45,455 bases of DNA from Streptomyces sp. YIM 98790 (GCF_011421595.1 NZ_WTLH01000027.1:1-45455); one strand, 5' to 3'. Shown: positions 1 to 8,121, counted from the first letter of the stretch. Numbers and translations: made by a program. The notes: generated by a model from the letters alone, not told the origin.

Positions 1-197
1 GCCGGCGCCGGCGCGGCCCCGGCGGCGCCCGACCGCAGCGCGCGGCGCACGGCCAGCACGCAGAGCAGCAGCAGCGCCGGGAAGAGAGCGAAGCCGGTCA
101 GCGCGGACAGCACCGGCTGGACCCAGCCGGGCAGCCCGTCCGCCAGGCCGCTGACACTGCGGAGCACGTCGGCGTCGGAGCCGGCCACCACGGTCAT
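1..197 (-). CDS. membrane protein, N-terminal part only (runs off the left edge)
   Basis: The first about 65 residues of a minus-strand protein are present; the rest lies outside the window. The start at 197 is well supported because the minus strand reads GGGAGGAG about 7 nt before the ATG. The visible part has a short polar N-terminus and then a strongly hydrophobic segment (about residues 29-50, containing LFPALLLLCVLAV), followed by an Arg-rich and Ala/Pro-rich stretch. This suggests a membrane-anchored protein. I do not recognise the family. It runs in the same direction as the transglycosylase/NlpC gene upstream of it, 185 nt away, so it may belong to the same envelope locus. Confidence 0.6.
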   Translation of the reverse strand, partial: MTVVAGSDADVLRSVSGLADGLPGWVQPVLSALTGFALFPALLLLCVLAVRRALRSGAAGAAPAP

Positions 198-382
198 CCG
201 CGTACTCCTCCCTCGTGCTTGTGCCTTGTGCTTGTGCCGCCGGGAGCGGAATCGCTCCCTCCAGTAGAAACCAGAGAACGCACCGCCGAACAGAGCGCAT
301 CCCACCGCGGCCCACATGGAGCCCAGGCGTTACGCAAGAGAGATGCACCACCTCGATGCGATCACTCAGAGCGATAGTAGCG

Positions 383-1390
383 TCACTCTGCGACAGGCCG
401 GGTGGCACCGAAGTAATCGGCCCCGTCGATCGGGTCGAAGCGGATGACCGCACCGGTATAGGGCGCATTGATCATGTAGCCGCCGCCCACGTACAGACCG
501 ACGTGGTGGATGGAGCGGGAGTCGCCGAGGTCGGTGGCGAAGAAGACCAGATCCCCCGGGAGCAGTTCGTCCCGGGAGGGATGCGGCCCGGCGTTCCACT
601 GGTCGTTGGCCACCCGGGGGATCTCGATGCCGACACTCGCGTAGGCGGCCTGGGTCAGGCCCGAACAGTCGAAGCGGCCGTCGTCCTCGGGGGTGCCCTC
701 ACCGCCCCAGAGATAGGGCTTGCCCAGGTGCTCCTGGGCGAAATTCACCGCACCGGCGGCGGCCCGGAGCGGCGGCAGCCGGTCGCCTCCGTCGCCGGGC
801 CCGGTGCGGGCGGTGAAGCTCTCCTCGGCGGCACGGATGATCCGCACGTAGTTGCGGGTCTCCTCGTAGGGCGGCACGCCCTGGTACCTGATCACCGCAT
901 AGGGGCCGGCGTTGTACGCCGCCAGCATGTTGTCCACCGGATCACCGGGCACGTCCTTCACATAGGACGCCAGCGAGCAGTCGTACGACGCCGCGGACGG
1001 GATCGCGTCCTCCGGGTCCCAGACATCGGCCACGCCGTCGCCGTTGGCGTCCAGGCCGTGCACCGCCCAGGTGCCGGGGATGAACTGCGCTATGCCCTGC
1101 GCCTCGGCCGGGCTCTGGGCACGGGGATTCCAGCCGCTCTCCTGGTTGAGCTGGGCGGCCAGCAACGCCGGCGAGAGCGTCTCGCAGAGGTTGCCCCACC
1201 GCTGCACCAGACCGGCGTAGCGGGCGGGCACGGTGTTCTCGGCGAGCTGCCCGCTGCCCTTGCCGCCCCCGCCGCCGCCCAGTCCGGCCGCCGCGCTGTA
1301 CACGCCGACGATCAGCAGCGCCATGAACAGCGCCAGCCCTCCCAGCCCGATCCCGGCCGCCGCCAACCCCTTGCGCATACCCACAACCAT
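383..1390 (-). CDS. membrane-anchored lytic transglycosylase / NlpC-P60 peptidoglycan hydrolase
   Basis: 335 residues. An N-terminal hydrophobic anchor (about residues 9-33) leads through a Gly-rich linker to a transglycosylase SLT-like domain (about 55-190) with the likely catalytic Glu84 in NQESGW and the AQGIAQFIPGTW motif. A C-terminal NlpC/P60 domain (about 212-333) follows, with Cys242 in RFDCSGL, His296 in HHVGLY and Asn308 as the probable third residue. Such two-domain enzymes cut both the glycan strand and the peptide stems outside the membrane. They are often the wall-opening component of conjugation (type IV secretion-like) loci in Gram-positive bacteria. Here the divergent neighbour is a VirB2-like small protein, which fits that role but does not prove it. 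The start is ATG 1390 behind a GGGGGGA run; ATG 1378 is an alternative. Confidence 0.85.
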   Translation of the reverse strand: MVVGMRKGLAAAGIGLGGLALFMALLIVGVYSAAAGLGGGGGGKGSGQLAENTVPARYAGLVQRWGNLCETLSPALLAAQLNQESGWNPRAQSPAEAQGIAQFIPGTWAVHGLDANGDGVADVWDPEDAIPSAASYDCSLASYVKDVPGDPVDNMLAAYNAGPYAVIRYQGVPPYEETRNYVRIIRAAEESFTARTGPGDGGDRLPPLRAAAGAVNFAQEHLGKPYLWGGEGTPEDDGRFDCSGLTQAAYASVGIEIPRVANDQWNAGPHPSRDELLPGDLVFFATDLGDSRSIHHVGLYVGGGYMINAPYTGAVIRFDPIDGADYFGATRPVAE

Positions 1391-1646
1391 GCCCGATCCC
1401 CCCGCCGTTGTCCGCCCCCGATCGCGTTGCGGCGGGCTGGGCGCCTCTCCCGCACCGGGCTGACATCGCCCCGCCGGCCGGAGCCGGGGAGGTCCCGTGC
1501 CTTCATGAGTCCGGCATGCCGGAAACAGTGCTCACCAGAACCATGGCTCCTCCGCGGACGCTGCCGACTCTGGCGGCCCGTCACACATGTCTGCCGGCCG
1601 TGGCACAATCCGAGTGAGGCAGCACTGCGGGAGGCGGTGAACGCGG

Positions 1647-1955
1647 ATGTATCTGGCAGCTGAGGAAGCCGACATCACCGAGATCATCGGTGGTATCGCG
1701 CCCGATTGGGGCCCTTTTGCGTCGCTTGGCAGCGAGGCCCGCACGTTGGTGCAGGTCATCATGGCTTTGGCGATCATCATCTGCCTGGCAATCGCCATCT
1801 GGGGCGCCGCCAAGCAGCGAATCGGCGCAACAGCACTTCATGACAGCTTCAGCGCGGAGCAGGGCAAAGGCCTCATCGTGGCCGGGCTCACCGGTGTCTT
1901 CATCATCGGTTCACTCGGCACTCTTTTCACCATCGTCTATGGGATGGCGATTTAG
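1647..1955 (+). CDS. small two-helix membrane protein, VirB2/TrbC-like
   Basis: 102 residues behind a good ribosome site (GGGAGGCGG). An acidic N-terminal stretch of about 33 residues is followed by a first hydrophobic helix (about 35-53, LVQVIMALAIIICLAIAIW), a short polar loop with KQR and an EQGKG motif (about 55-73), and a second helix (about 74-100) ending at the C-terminus. This hairpin layout is the shape of VirB2/TrbC pilin-like subunits and of actinobacterial equivalents in conjugation-type clusters. The assignment rests on topology and context (divergent from a transglycosylase/NlpC enzyme), not on a sequence signature. Its TAG stop overlaps the TAA stop of the convergent lipoprotein gene. 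Confidence 0.7.
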   Translation: MYLAAEEADITEIIGGIAPDWGPFASLGSEARTLVQVIMALAIIICLAIAIWGAAKQRIGATALHDSFSAEQGKGLIVAGLTGVFIIGSLGTLFTIVYGMAI

Positions 1956-3124
1956 CTGACCGACAACTTCAGCAAGGCTGCACCTTCATCACCTGTGGCT
2001 AGAACCCACAGCGCATCCTCGCCTGCCGATGTAGGCGACCGAAGGCTGCTGTACCGGCCACTCAGCTCTCGTGGTGGTCCATTTACCACATCGACCGCCG
2101 GTCGCGGGTCAATCACAAGTTCCGTGCCGTCCAATGGCACCCGCCACAGGATTCCATCTGCCGTGGAGACCCAGAGGCAGCGCTGAGGTGTATAGGCGAG
2201 GCCCGTCGGGGCTGCGCCGTCCGTCCAAACATGGAGTGGTTGGTCCGAGTCGGCCAGGGCGAGCACGGCCGAGTCCTCCTCTCCTCGGCCGACTGCCCAG
2301 ACGCGGCCATTCGCATCGAGAGCCAGTCCTTCGACGCTGCCCTGCGCACCCGAATACACCTCCATATCGGGCAACTGGGGATTCCAGGAGGCCCCGAGGA
2401 CCTCGGGAGCCTTGAGGATGTCTCCGGCCGGCGAATCGCTCTGGGCAGTCGAGGACGTTCCTCCCAGGTCTCCCACACCGGCGTAGAGGCTGCCGTCCGG
2501 AGTGAGGAGCAGAGCCCCACCAACTCGCGTGTCACCCCAAGGCAGTCCGGTCAACCGGCCCGAGGTCTCCATCTGCTGGCCTTCAGGTTTGTCGGTTTGG
2601 TAGGCGGAGCGAACCACTCGGCTCTCGGATGTTGTGGTGTAGTAAGCGAAGAAGTACGTCTTGTCCGCAGCCGCCAGGCCGAGCAGGCCGCCCTCCCCCA
2701 CCGCATGGGAAGCAGCCGTCCCGACCTCGGTGATATCGCCCGTGTCCTTGGCCACACGGTAGATGACACCCGTGGTGCGGCTGCCCACCAGCAGATCCCC
2801 GCTTGCGGGCAGAACGGCCAGTCCCCAAGGGTCGGTGATGCCGGTCAGCGGGTGCTCTTCGGTGACGGTCGCGGTGCCAGTGGGGGCGGCTGGTTCGAGG
2901 TCGTGCTCGGTGGGTTCCCGGGCAGGGCTGTCACCCTCGGTTCCGGATCCGGGAGACGGGGCGTCGGTGGGGGGTGGGGTGGTGGTGGTTTCGGTGGGGG
3001 GGGAGGTGGGGGTGTCGGATGCGCGGTCGGCGGCGGGGCCGCCGGCGCAGGCCGTGACGGCCGCGCCGAGCAGCAGCGCGACCGCCGCCCGGCGGATGCG
3101 TCTGTACGCCTGCGTCCGCGCCAT
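1952..3124 (-). CDS. secreted beta-propeller lipoprotein, glucose/sorbosone dehydrogenase-like
   Basis: 390 residues from ATG 3124, which has GGGGAGG at a good distance; an in-frame ATG at 3163 is less likely. The N-terminus is a lipoprotein signal (RRIRRAAVALLLGAAVTAC), so the protein should be lipid-anchored outside the membrane. A Thr/Pro/Ser-rich linker (about residues 25-80) precedes a repeat-built domain with recurring WGLAVLP, GGLLGLA, GGALLLTPDGSLY and VEGLALDANGRVW blades, typical of six-bladed propellers of the soluble PQQ-glucose dehydrogenase/SMP-30 type. No PQQ-binding residues could be confirmed, so it may be a non-catalytic propeller. The gene's first part is somewhat less GC-rich than its neighbours. 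Confidence 0.65.
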   Translation of the reverse strand: MARTQAYRRIRRAAVALLLGAAVTACAGGPAADRASDTPTSPPTETTTTPPPTDAPSPGSGTEGDSPAREPTEHDLEPAAPTGTATVTEEHPLTGITDPWGLAVLPASGDLLVGSRTTGVIYRVAKDTGDITEVGTAASHAVGEGGLLGLAAADKTYFFAYYTTTSESRVVRSAYQTDKPEGQQMETSGRLTGLPWGDTRVGGALLLTPDGSLYAGVGDLGGTSSTAQSDSPAGDILKAPEVLGASWNPQLPDMEVYSGAQGSVEGLALDANGRVWAVGRGEEDSAVLALADSDQPLHVWTDGAAPTGLAYTPQRCLWVSTADGILWRVPLDGTELVIDPRPAVDVVNGPPRELSGRYSSLRSPTSAGEDALWVLATGDEGAALLKLSVS

Positions 3125-3262
3125 CTCCCCGTGCCTCCCCGCTGCTCTGCCCCGGTCCGGCACCTAGCCTGCCACAACGTCTCGGCCGTCCAACGGCCTT
3201 GCCCCGACCCCGGCGGGGAAATGCGGTGGCGGGACCGGCCGGGTCCCGGGGAGGGTGGGGGG

Positions 3263-3973
3263 ATGGTGAGCTGGGAGGACAGCGACTGGGTGGTGGACGA
3301 GCAGGCGCATGCCGGGCCGGAGCATCTGGATGCCGGTTTCGTCGCCGGGTTCGACCGGAAGCAGGGGTGGCCCGGCCCGGGGCCGGATCTGGCGGTGCTC
3401 CGCGCGCACGGACTGGACGGGTCGTCGCACGTGGTGGATCTGGGTGCCGGGACCGGGCGGTTCGCGCTCGCGGCGGCCCGGGAGTTCGGGAGGGTCACGG
3501 CCGTGGACGTGTCGCCCGCCATGGCGGAGCTGGTGCGGGAGCGGGCCGCGGCCTCGGGCCTGGGCAATCTCTCGGTCGTGCGGGCGGGGTTCCTGAGCTA
3601 CCGCCACGGCGGCCCGGCGGCGGACGCGGTGTACACCCGGCATGCGCTGCATCAGCTGCCGGATTTCTGGAAGGCGCTGGCGCTGCGCCGGATCGCCGCC
3701 CTGCTGCGGCCCGGCGGTGTGCTGCGGCTGCGCGACCTGATCTTCGACTTCGGGCCGCAGGAGGCGCCGGAGGTGCTGGAGGGGTGGATGGCCGGGGCCG
3801 TGGAGGACCCCGCCGCGGGGTACACGCGCCAGGATTACGCGGAGCATCTGCGCACGGAGTTCAGCACTTTCCGATGGCTGTTCGAACCCATGCTGGCCGC
3901 GGCGGGGTTCACGGTGCTGGAGGCGGAGTTCCAGGACCGGATCTACGGTACGTACACCTGCGTACGGCGCTGA
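3263..3973 (+). CDS. class I SAM-dependent methyltransferase
   Basis: 236 residues. A Rossmann-type methyltransferase fold is indicated by motif I (VVDLGAGTGRFALAAA, about residues 60-75), an acidic residue at the end of strand 2 (VTAVDVSP) and the later LLRPGGVLRLRDL motif. The substrate cannot be read from the sequence. The ATG at 3263 is chosen because GGGGAGGGTGGGG lies directly before it and because the N-terminus then looks normal; the frame is open much further upstream but that part is antisense to the propeller gene. It stands alone, 98 nt from the divergent lipoprotein gene. Confidence 0.85.
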   Translation: MVSWEDSDWVVDEQAHAGPEHLDAGFVAGFDRKQGWPGPGPDLAVLRAHGLDGSSHVVDLGAGTGRFALAAAREFGRVTAVDVSPAMAELVRERAAASGLGNLSVVRAGFLSYRHGGPAADAVYTRHALHQLPDFWKALALRRIAALLRPGGVLRLRDLIFDFGPQEAPEVLEGWMAGAVEDPAAGYTRQDYAEHLRTEFSTFRWLFEPMLAAAGFTVLEAEFQDRIYGTYTCVRR

Positions 3974-3974
3974 C

Positions 3975-4020
3975 GGCCGGGCGGCCGGAGGGCCGGGCGG
4001 CCGGAGGGCCGGGCGGCCGG
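3975..4020. repeat. tandem repeat, 16-bp unit, 2.9 copies
   Basis: The unit GGCCGGGCGGCCGGAG is repeated at 3975-3990, 3991-4006 and 4007-4020 without a mismatch. It begins right after the methyltransferase stop codon. Each unit is itself nearly palindromic, so the RNA could fold. The rest of the gap up to 4267 shows no gene or clear promoter. Confidence 0.9.
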
Positions 4021-4267
4021 GAACAAGGCGAGTTTCGGGCGGTTTGCGGAAATGGAACCGTTGTCCGCCGGTGTTGAGGACTGCGGGGGCCGTACGGATG
4101 GCTGACGGCCGCCACATGGACAAGCAGTTCAGTGCGGGCGCCGGGCCGGGGCCGGACGGCGGCCGTTTCCGCATACGTTCGGCTACGAGGCGTCCTGGCC
4201 ACCTGCCCGTCTGAGCACGGGTTCGGGCAGACTGGGTGCACGCCGCCTCCCGCCAAGGAGGAGTCCC

Positions 4268-5320
4268 ATGGCCGACCGCACGCACAACCTGGCTGCCGGG
4301 GAACGGCGCGATGTCTTTCTCGCCGCGCCGTACCGCTGGTATGCCGTCAGGACGGTGCGGCCGGGGGACGATCCGGGGCCCGCGGACCCCTACTCACTGC
4401 GCTGGGCGGCCCGTGACCGCCCGCTGCGTTCCTGGGACGCCCCGCATCCGGCGGCCGCGTGGCTGAGCGCGCCGCCCGGCGGCCCGGTGCAGTGGCACGA
4501 GTTGCTGGAGGTCCCGGCGCCGCAGCCGCAGGAGGAGCCGTACGAGTCGGTGCTGCCCGCCCTCGGGCCCGAGGTCCGCCGCTGGGAGAACGCCGCCCGG
4601 CGGTTCCGGGAGGACGAGGAGTGGGAGCGGTATCTGCTCCAGTCGGTGACGCGCCGCCACTGGCGGTCCCGGGTGCCCTTCCTGGGGCGGCTGCTGCTGC
4701 GGCTGGCCGAACACCGCTACCGGCAGGGCGTGCTGGAGGCCCGGGAGGCTTATCTGCCGGTGCAGCGTGAGATCGAACGCCGGCTGCGGGAGGCGGCCAC
4801 GGCCCGTGCCGCCTGGCAGCGGGAGCGGGGCCGGGCGGTGGAGCGGATGCGGCTGTCCCGGGCGGCGGCGCGGCGCGCGGCCTGGCAGTACGCGGTGCTG
4901 CCGCGGCCCCGGCAGCGGGCGGTGCTGGTGTTCCGCACGGACGCGCCGTCCGGGGTGGCGCTGCCGGCCGGGACCCGGCCGGTGGCCGGGGACGGGCATC
5001 CGGTGACGGCTCGTCAGTTGCTGAACGAACTGGTGACGCTCTTCGAGGGGCGGCGGCGTCCGCGCGCCGCGCCGGAGATCATGATCGACCCGGCGGCGGT
5101 GACGCAGGTGCTGCGGGACTGCCGGGCGGACGCCGGACCGGACGCCTCACCGGTGTGGCCGGAGGACTGGGACGAGGAAGAGCGGTTCGTGTACTGGTGG
5201 CGGACCTGCGTCAGCGTGCAGTGGCGGGTGGAGTCACGCGGCCGGGGGCACGGGCTGCGGCTGGTGCCGCCGGCCCGGCTGGGAGCCCGGCGCGTGGCTC
5301 GCGCCGCCAGGCGCGGATGA
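4268..5320 (+). CDS. unrecognised Arg-rich protein with a central coiled coil
   Basis: 350 residues behind an excellent ribosome site (AAGGAGGAG, 5 nt before ATG). I do not recognise a family. The N-terminal part (1-90) is rich in Trp, Pro and Tyr and contains YRWYAVRTVRPGDDP. Residues about 100-210 are very rich in Arg, Glu and Ala and should form a long helix or coiled coil. The C-terminal part contains VFRTDAPSGVALPAG and the Trp-rich FVYWWRTCVSVQW. No signal peptide or membrane segment is seen, so it is probably cytoplasmic. Codon use (strong third-position GC) is normal for the window, which supports a real gene. Confidence 0.75.
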   Translation: MADRTHNLAAGERRDVFLAAPYRWYAVRTVRPGDDPGPADPYSLRWAARDRPLRSWDAPHPAAAWLSAPPGGPVQWHELLEVPAPQPQEEPYESVLPALGPEVRRWENAARRFREDEEWERYLLQSVTRRHWRSRVPFLGRLLLRLAEHRYRQGVLEAREAYLPVQREIERRLREAATARAAWQRERGRAVERMRLSRAAARRAAWQYAVLPRPRQRAVLVFRTDAPSGVALPAGTRPVAGDGHPVTARQLLNELVTLFEGRRRPRAAPEIMIDPAAVTQVLRDCRADAGPDASPVWPEDWDEEERFVYWWRTCVSVQWRVESRGRGHGLRLVPPARLGARRVARAARRG

Positions 5321-5353
5321 GTGATTCGCACGGATATTCACTCGTCGGAGTGA
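5319..5353. promoter_or_regulatory. three hexamer half-sites (GAGTGA / TCACTC / GAGTGA), candidate operator
   Basis: GAGTGA at 5319-5324, TCACTC at 5338-5343 and GAGTGA at 5348-5353 are exact copies or complements of one hexamer, with spacers of 13 and 4 nt. They lie before the small secreted protein gene at 5469. The half-sites resemble the GTGA/TCAC core of BldD sites, but the spacing does not match the published pattern as I recall it, so the regulator is unknown. Confidence 0.4.
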
Positions 5354-5468
5354 TGTTCGACTGCTGTGGTTGCGGGGTCGCGCCCTGCCCCGGATGATTA
5401 CTTCTCGTGATCAATCGAGCACCTTTCGTGCCGGACCGGCGGAAGGTGCCCGAGGCGAGGAGACCACC

Positions 5469-5810
5469 ATGTACGCATCCCACCGCCGCCGGGCGGAGCC
5501 CTTCCGGACCGGGCTGCGCCGGGCCGCCGCCCTTGTCGGCACGCCGCTGGCCGCCGCCCTGCTGCTGCTGGCCGCGCCGCCCCCGGCGCACGCTGTCGAG
5601 GACACCCTGATCCTCAACCACCACCAGGTGCATCACGACGTCGACGGCTGTTACACCGCCAAACCCCACAAGGGGATGATGCACGTCACCAACCGGACGG
5701 ACGAACTGGCCGTGGTCTTTCTGCTGCCCGAATGCCAGGGACCGGTGCTTGCCATGCTGGCACCCGGCGCCGCCCAGCACACCCGCGGCGCCAGCGTCTT
5801 CGTCGACTGA
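5469..5810 (+). CDS. small secreted protein, unknown function
   Basis: 113 residues. A Sec signal peptide is clear: an Arg-rich start, a hydrophobic core with AALLLLAAP and a probable cleavage after AHA (about residue 41). The mature protein of about 72 residues contains a His-rich stretch (ILNHHQVHHDVDGC), two cysteines that could form a disulphide, and a hydrophobic middle (LAVVFLLPEC). It is not a chaplin: the chaplin motif is absent. The start is ATG 5469 with GAGGCGAGGAG before it; an in-frame start at 5370 would bury the signal peptide. The three half-sites at 5319-5353 lie upstream. Confidence 0.7.
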   Translation: MYASHRRRAEPFRTGLRRAAALVGTPLAAALLLLAAPPPAHAVEDTLILNHHQVHHDVDGCYTAKPHKGMMHVTNRTDELAVVFLLPECQGPVLAMLAPGAAQHTRGASVFVD

Positions 5811-5863
5811 ACCGCTCCGACCGAACCGCTCCGGCTGAACCGCTCCGGCTGAACCGCTTCCTC
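5808..5863. repeat. tandem repeat, 14-bp unit, 4 copies
   Basis: The unit TGAACCGCTCCGGC runs at 5808-5821, 5822-5835, 5836-5849 and 5850-5863 with one to four differences per copy. The stop codon of the secreted-protein gene is part of the first unit. Confidence 0.9.
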
Positions 5864-5896
5864 CGGCCGCATGGTGGTCTGGGCGGTCCGGCCGGT

Positions 5897-6970
5897 CTAG
5901 GGGAGCTTCCGGCGGCCGTCGCCGACCGCGGCCTCGCCGCTGGCGGCGGCCAGGTGGCAGGCCGCGCCCGGCACCCCGGGCGGCAGCACGGGCAGCGGGG
6001 CGGCCCGGCAGGCACCGGCCACCCCGGCCGCCTCTGCCTGCCCGCGGGCCAGGGCCGGGCAGCGGGGATGGAAGCGGCAGCCGCCGGGCACGGCCGTGGC
6101 GTCCGGGGGCTCGCCGCTCAGCACCTGCGGCTCGCCCAGCGGACTGTCCGGCAGCACCGAGACCAGCGCCCTGGTGTACGGGTGGCGCGGCCGGGTCAGT
6201 ACCTCCTCCACCGTGCCGTACTCCACGATCCGGCCCAGGTACATCACGGCGATCCGGTCGGCGATGTTCCAGGCCAGGCCCAGATCGTGGGTGACGACCA
6301 CGGCCGACAGGCCCAGCTCGTCGCGCAGCCGCAGCAGCAGGGCCAGGATCTCGCCGCGCACCGAGGCGTCCAGGGAGGCCACCGGCTCGTCGGCGATGAT
6401 CAGCTTCGGGTGCAGCACCAGGGCCCCGGCGATCACCACCCGCTGCCGCTGACCGCCGGACAGCTCGTGGGGATAGGCCAGGAAGAACTTCTCCGCCGGG
6501 CGCAGTCCGGCCCGGGACAGCGCCTCGGCCACCCGCTCCCGCTCGGCGTCGTGGATGCCGTGGATGCGCAGTCCCTCGGCCACCGCGTCGTAGACGGTGT
6601 GGCGCGGGTTGAGGGCCCCGGTCGGGTCCTGGAGCACCAGCTGTGCCTGCCGCCGGTACGCCTTGAGTTCGCGGGTGCGGCGGCCCAGCGGCCGGCCCTG
6701 GAACAGCACGCGGCCGGAGGTGGGCCGTTCCAGGCCGAGCAGGGTCCGGGCCACGGTGGTCTTGCCGCAGCCGGATTCCCCGGCCAGGGCCAGGATCTCG
6801 CCGGGGTGCAGATCGAGGTTGACCCCGTCCACCGCCCGGGCGGTCCGCCCGCCCGGCGCGGGAAAGCGCACCGCCAGGTCCCGTGCACTGAGCAGAGCGG
6901 GGCCTGCGGCCGGTGCGGTGCGGCCCCGGCCGGTGCCGTCGGGTGCGGGGCCGGTGGTGGGGCGGGTCAT
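5897..6970 (-). CDS. peptide ABC transporter ATP-binding protein, OppF/DppF type
   Basis: 357 residues. The ATPase core has Walker A GESGCGKTT, the Q-loop in VLQDPTGALNP, the signature LSGGQRQR, Walker B LIIADEPV and the H-loop VVTHDLG. The C-terminal extension with GGCRFHPRCPAL is the cysteine motif typical of oligopeptide/dipeptide/nickel importer ATPases. It works as a pair with the ATPase encoded just upstream to power uptake through the two permeases. The start codon overlaps the previous gene by 4 nt (ATGA), so the two are translationally coupled. This is the last gene of the five-gene operon. Confidence 0.93.
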   Translation of the reverse strand: MTRPTTGPAPDGTGRGRTAPAAGPALLSARDLAVRFPAPGGRTARAVDGVNLDLHPGEILALAGESGCGKTTVARTLLGLERPTSGRVLFQGRPLGRRTRELKAYRRQAQLVLQDPTGALNPRHTVYDAVAEGLRIHGIHDAERERVAEALSRAGLRPAEKFFLAYPHELSGGQRQRVVIAGALVLHPKLIIADEPVASLDASVRGEILALLLRLRDELGLSAVVVTHDLGLAWNIADRIAVMYLGRIVEYGTVEEVLTRPRHPYTRALVSVLPDSPLGEPQVLSGEPPDATAVPGGCRFHPRCPALARGQAEAAGVAGACRAAPLPVLPPGVPGAACHLAAASGEAAVGDGRRKLP

Positions 6971-8010
6971 GCGTCCCCCTCGGTCGGCAGGGCGGTTCCG
7001 GCGGCCGGTACGGGGGCGCGTGAAGCCTCCGGCACGTGCAGACAGGCGGCCTGCCAGCCGTGGCGGCCGGGCACCGGGCGCAGGTCCACGGCGGTGGCCG
7101 GGCAGGCGTCCAGCACCACCGGGCAGCGCGGATGGAAGGCGCAGCCGGAGGGCAGCGCCGCGGGGTCGGGCGGATCACCGGCGAGGCCGCGCGGATTGCG
7201 CCGCCCGGCCGGGTCGCCGACGGTGGGGAAGGCGGCGGACAGCGCCCCGGTGTAGGGGTGCCGGGCGGCGGCGAACACCTCCCGCGAGGGGCCGTGCTCC
7301 ACGATCCGCCCGGCGTACATCACGGCGATCCGTTCGCAGGTCTCGGCCAGCACCGACAGGTCGTGGCTGATCATGACGAGCGCGATCTCCCGCTCCGCCA
7401 CCAGGTCCCCCAGCAGCCGGAGCACCTGGGCCTGGATCATCACGTCCAGCGCGGTGGTGGCCTCGTCGGCGATGACGAGCCGGGGCGAGCAGGCCAGCGC
7501 CATGGCGATCATGACCCGCTGGCGCTGCCCGCCGGAGAGTTCGTGCGGGTGGCTGCGCGCCCGCCAGGCGGGCAGCCCGACCCGGGTCATCAGCTCCACG
7601 GCCCGCCGCTGTGCGGCCTCCCGGCCCAGGCCCTCGTGCAGTTCGATCGGTTCGGCGATCTGCCGGACGATGCGCTGCACCGGGTTGAGGGAGTGCATGG
7701 CGCCCTGGAAGACGATGGACGCCCCGGCCCAGCGGACCGCCCGCAGCCGCCCCCAGTTCATGGTGAGGGTGTCCTCGCCGTCCAGCAGGATGCGCCCGGC
7801 GGTCTCGGTGCCCGGCGGCAGCAGCCGCAGCACGGCCGCGGCCACGGTGGACTTGCCGCAGCCGGACTCCCCGGCCAGGCCCAGCGTCTGGCCCGGCCCC
7901 AGGGTGAGGCTGACGCCGCGCACGGCCGGGATCGCGCCTCGGGAGCCGCGGTAGGTGATCCGCAGATCGTCGATTTCCAGTACGGGCTGTCGCTGTGGTG
8001 CGGGGGTCAT
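6967..8010 (-). CDS. peptide ABC transporter ATP-binding protein, OppD/DppD type
   Basis: 347 residues from ATG 8010 (GAGGAGAG upstream). Walker A GESGCGKST, signature LSGGQRQR, Walker B LVIADEAT and the switch His in MISHDLS are all present, and the C-terminal SGCAFHPRCPV motif marks the OppD/DppD/NikD family. The D-loop Asp follows in TTALDVMIQ. It should form a heterodimer with the downstream OppF-like ATPase. A longer open frame upstream runs through the 13-bp tandem repeats and is not a credible N-terminus. The gap to the permease gene before it is 163 nt, larger than elsewhere in the operon. Confidence 0.93.
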   Translation of the reverse strand: MTPAPQRQPVLEIDDLRITYRGSRGAIPAVRGVSLTLGPGQTLGLAGESGCGKSTVAAAVLRLLPPGTETAGRILLDGEDTLTMNWGRLRAVRWAGASIVFQGAMHSLNPVQRIVRQIAEPIELHEGLGREAAQRRAVELMTRVGLPAWRARSHPHELSGGQRQRVMIAMALACSPRLVIADEATTALDVMIQAQVLRLLGDLVAEREIALVMISHDLSVLAETCERIAVMYAGRIVEHGPSREVFAAARHPYTGALSAAFPTVGDPAGRRNPRGLAGDPPDPAALPSGCAFHPRCPVVLDACPATAVDLRPVPGRHGWQAACLHVPEASRAPVPAAGTALPTEGDA

Positions 8011-8060
8011 CGGCGGGTCTCTCCTCACCCGGGTCCGGTGGGCGGGCGGACGGCAACGGT

Positions 8061-8121
8061 CGGTACGGCTGGGCGGTACGGCTGTGCGGTGCGGGTGTGC
8101 GGTGCGGGCGTGCGGTACGGG
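8061..8121. repeat. tandem repeat, 13-bp unit, about 4.7 copies
   Basis: Units start at 8061, 8074, 8087, 8100 and 8113, with forms such as CGGTACGGCTGTG and CGGTGCGGGTGTG (two or three changes between neighbours). They fill much of the 163-nt gap between the permease and ATPase genes, inside the operon transcript. Confidence 0.9.

Noticed and set aside
215..1663. A 482-codon plus-strand open frame
   Set aside because: Antisense to the transglycosylase/NlpC gene, whose domains are clear; the frame is open only because of high GC.
1970..2800. A slightly less GC-rich part of the propeller gene as a sign of recent transfer
   Set aside because: The shift is mild, and no mobile element or repeat flanks it.
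2231..3262. N-terminal extension of the methyltransferase
   Set aside because: It is antisense to the propeller lipoprotein; the ATG at 3263 has a strong ribosome site.
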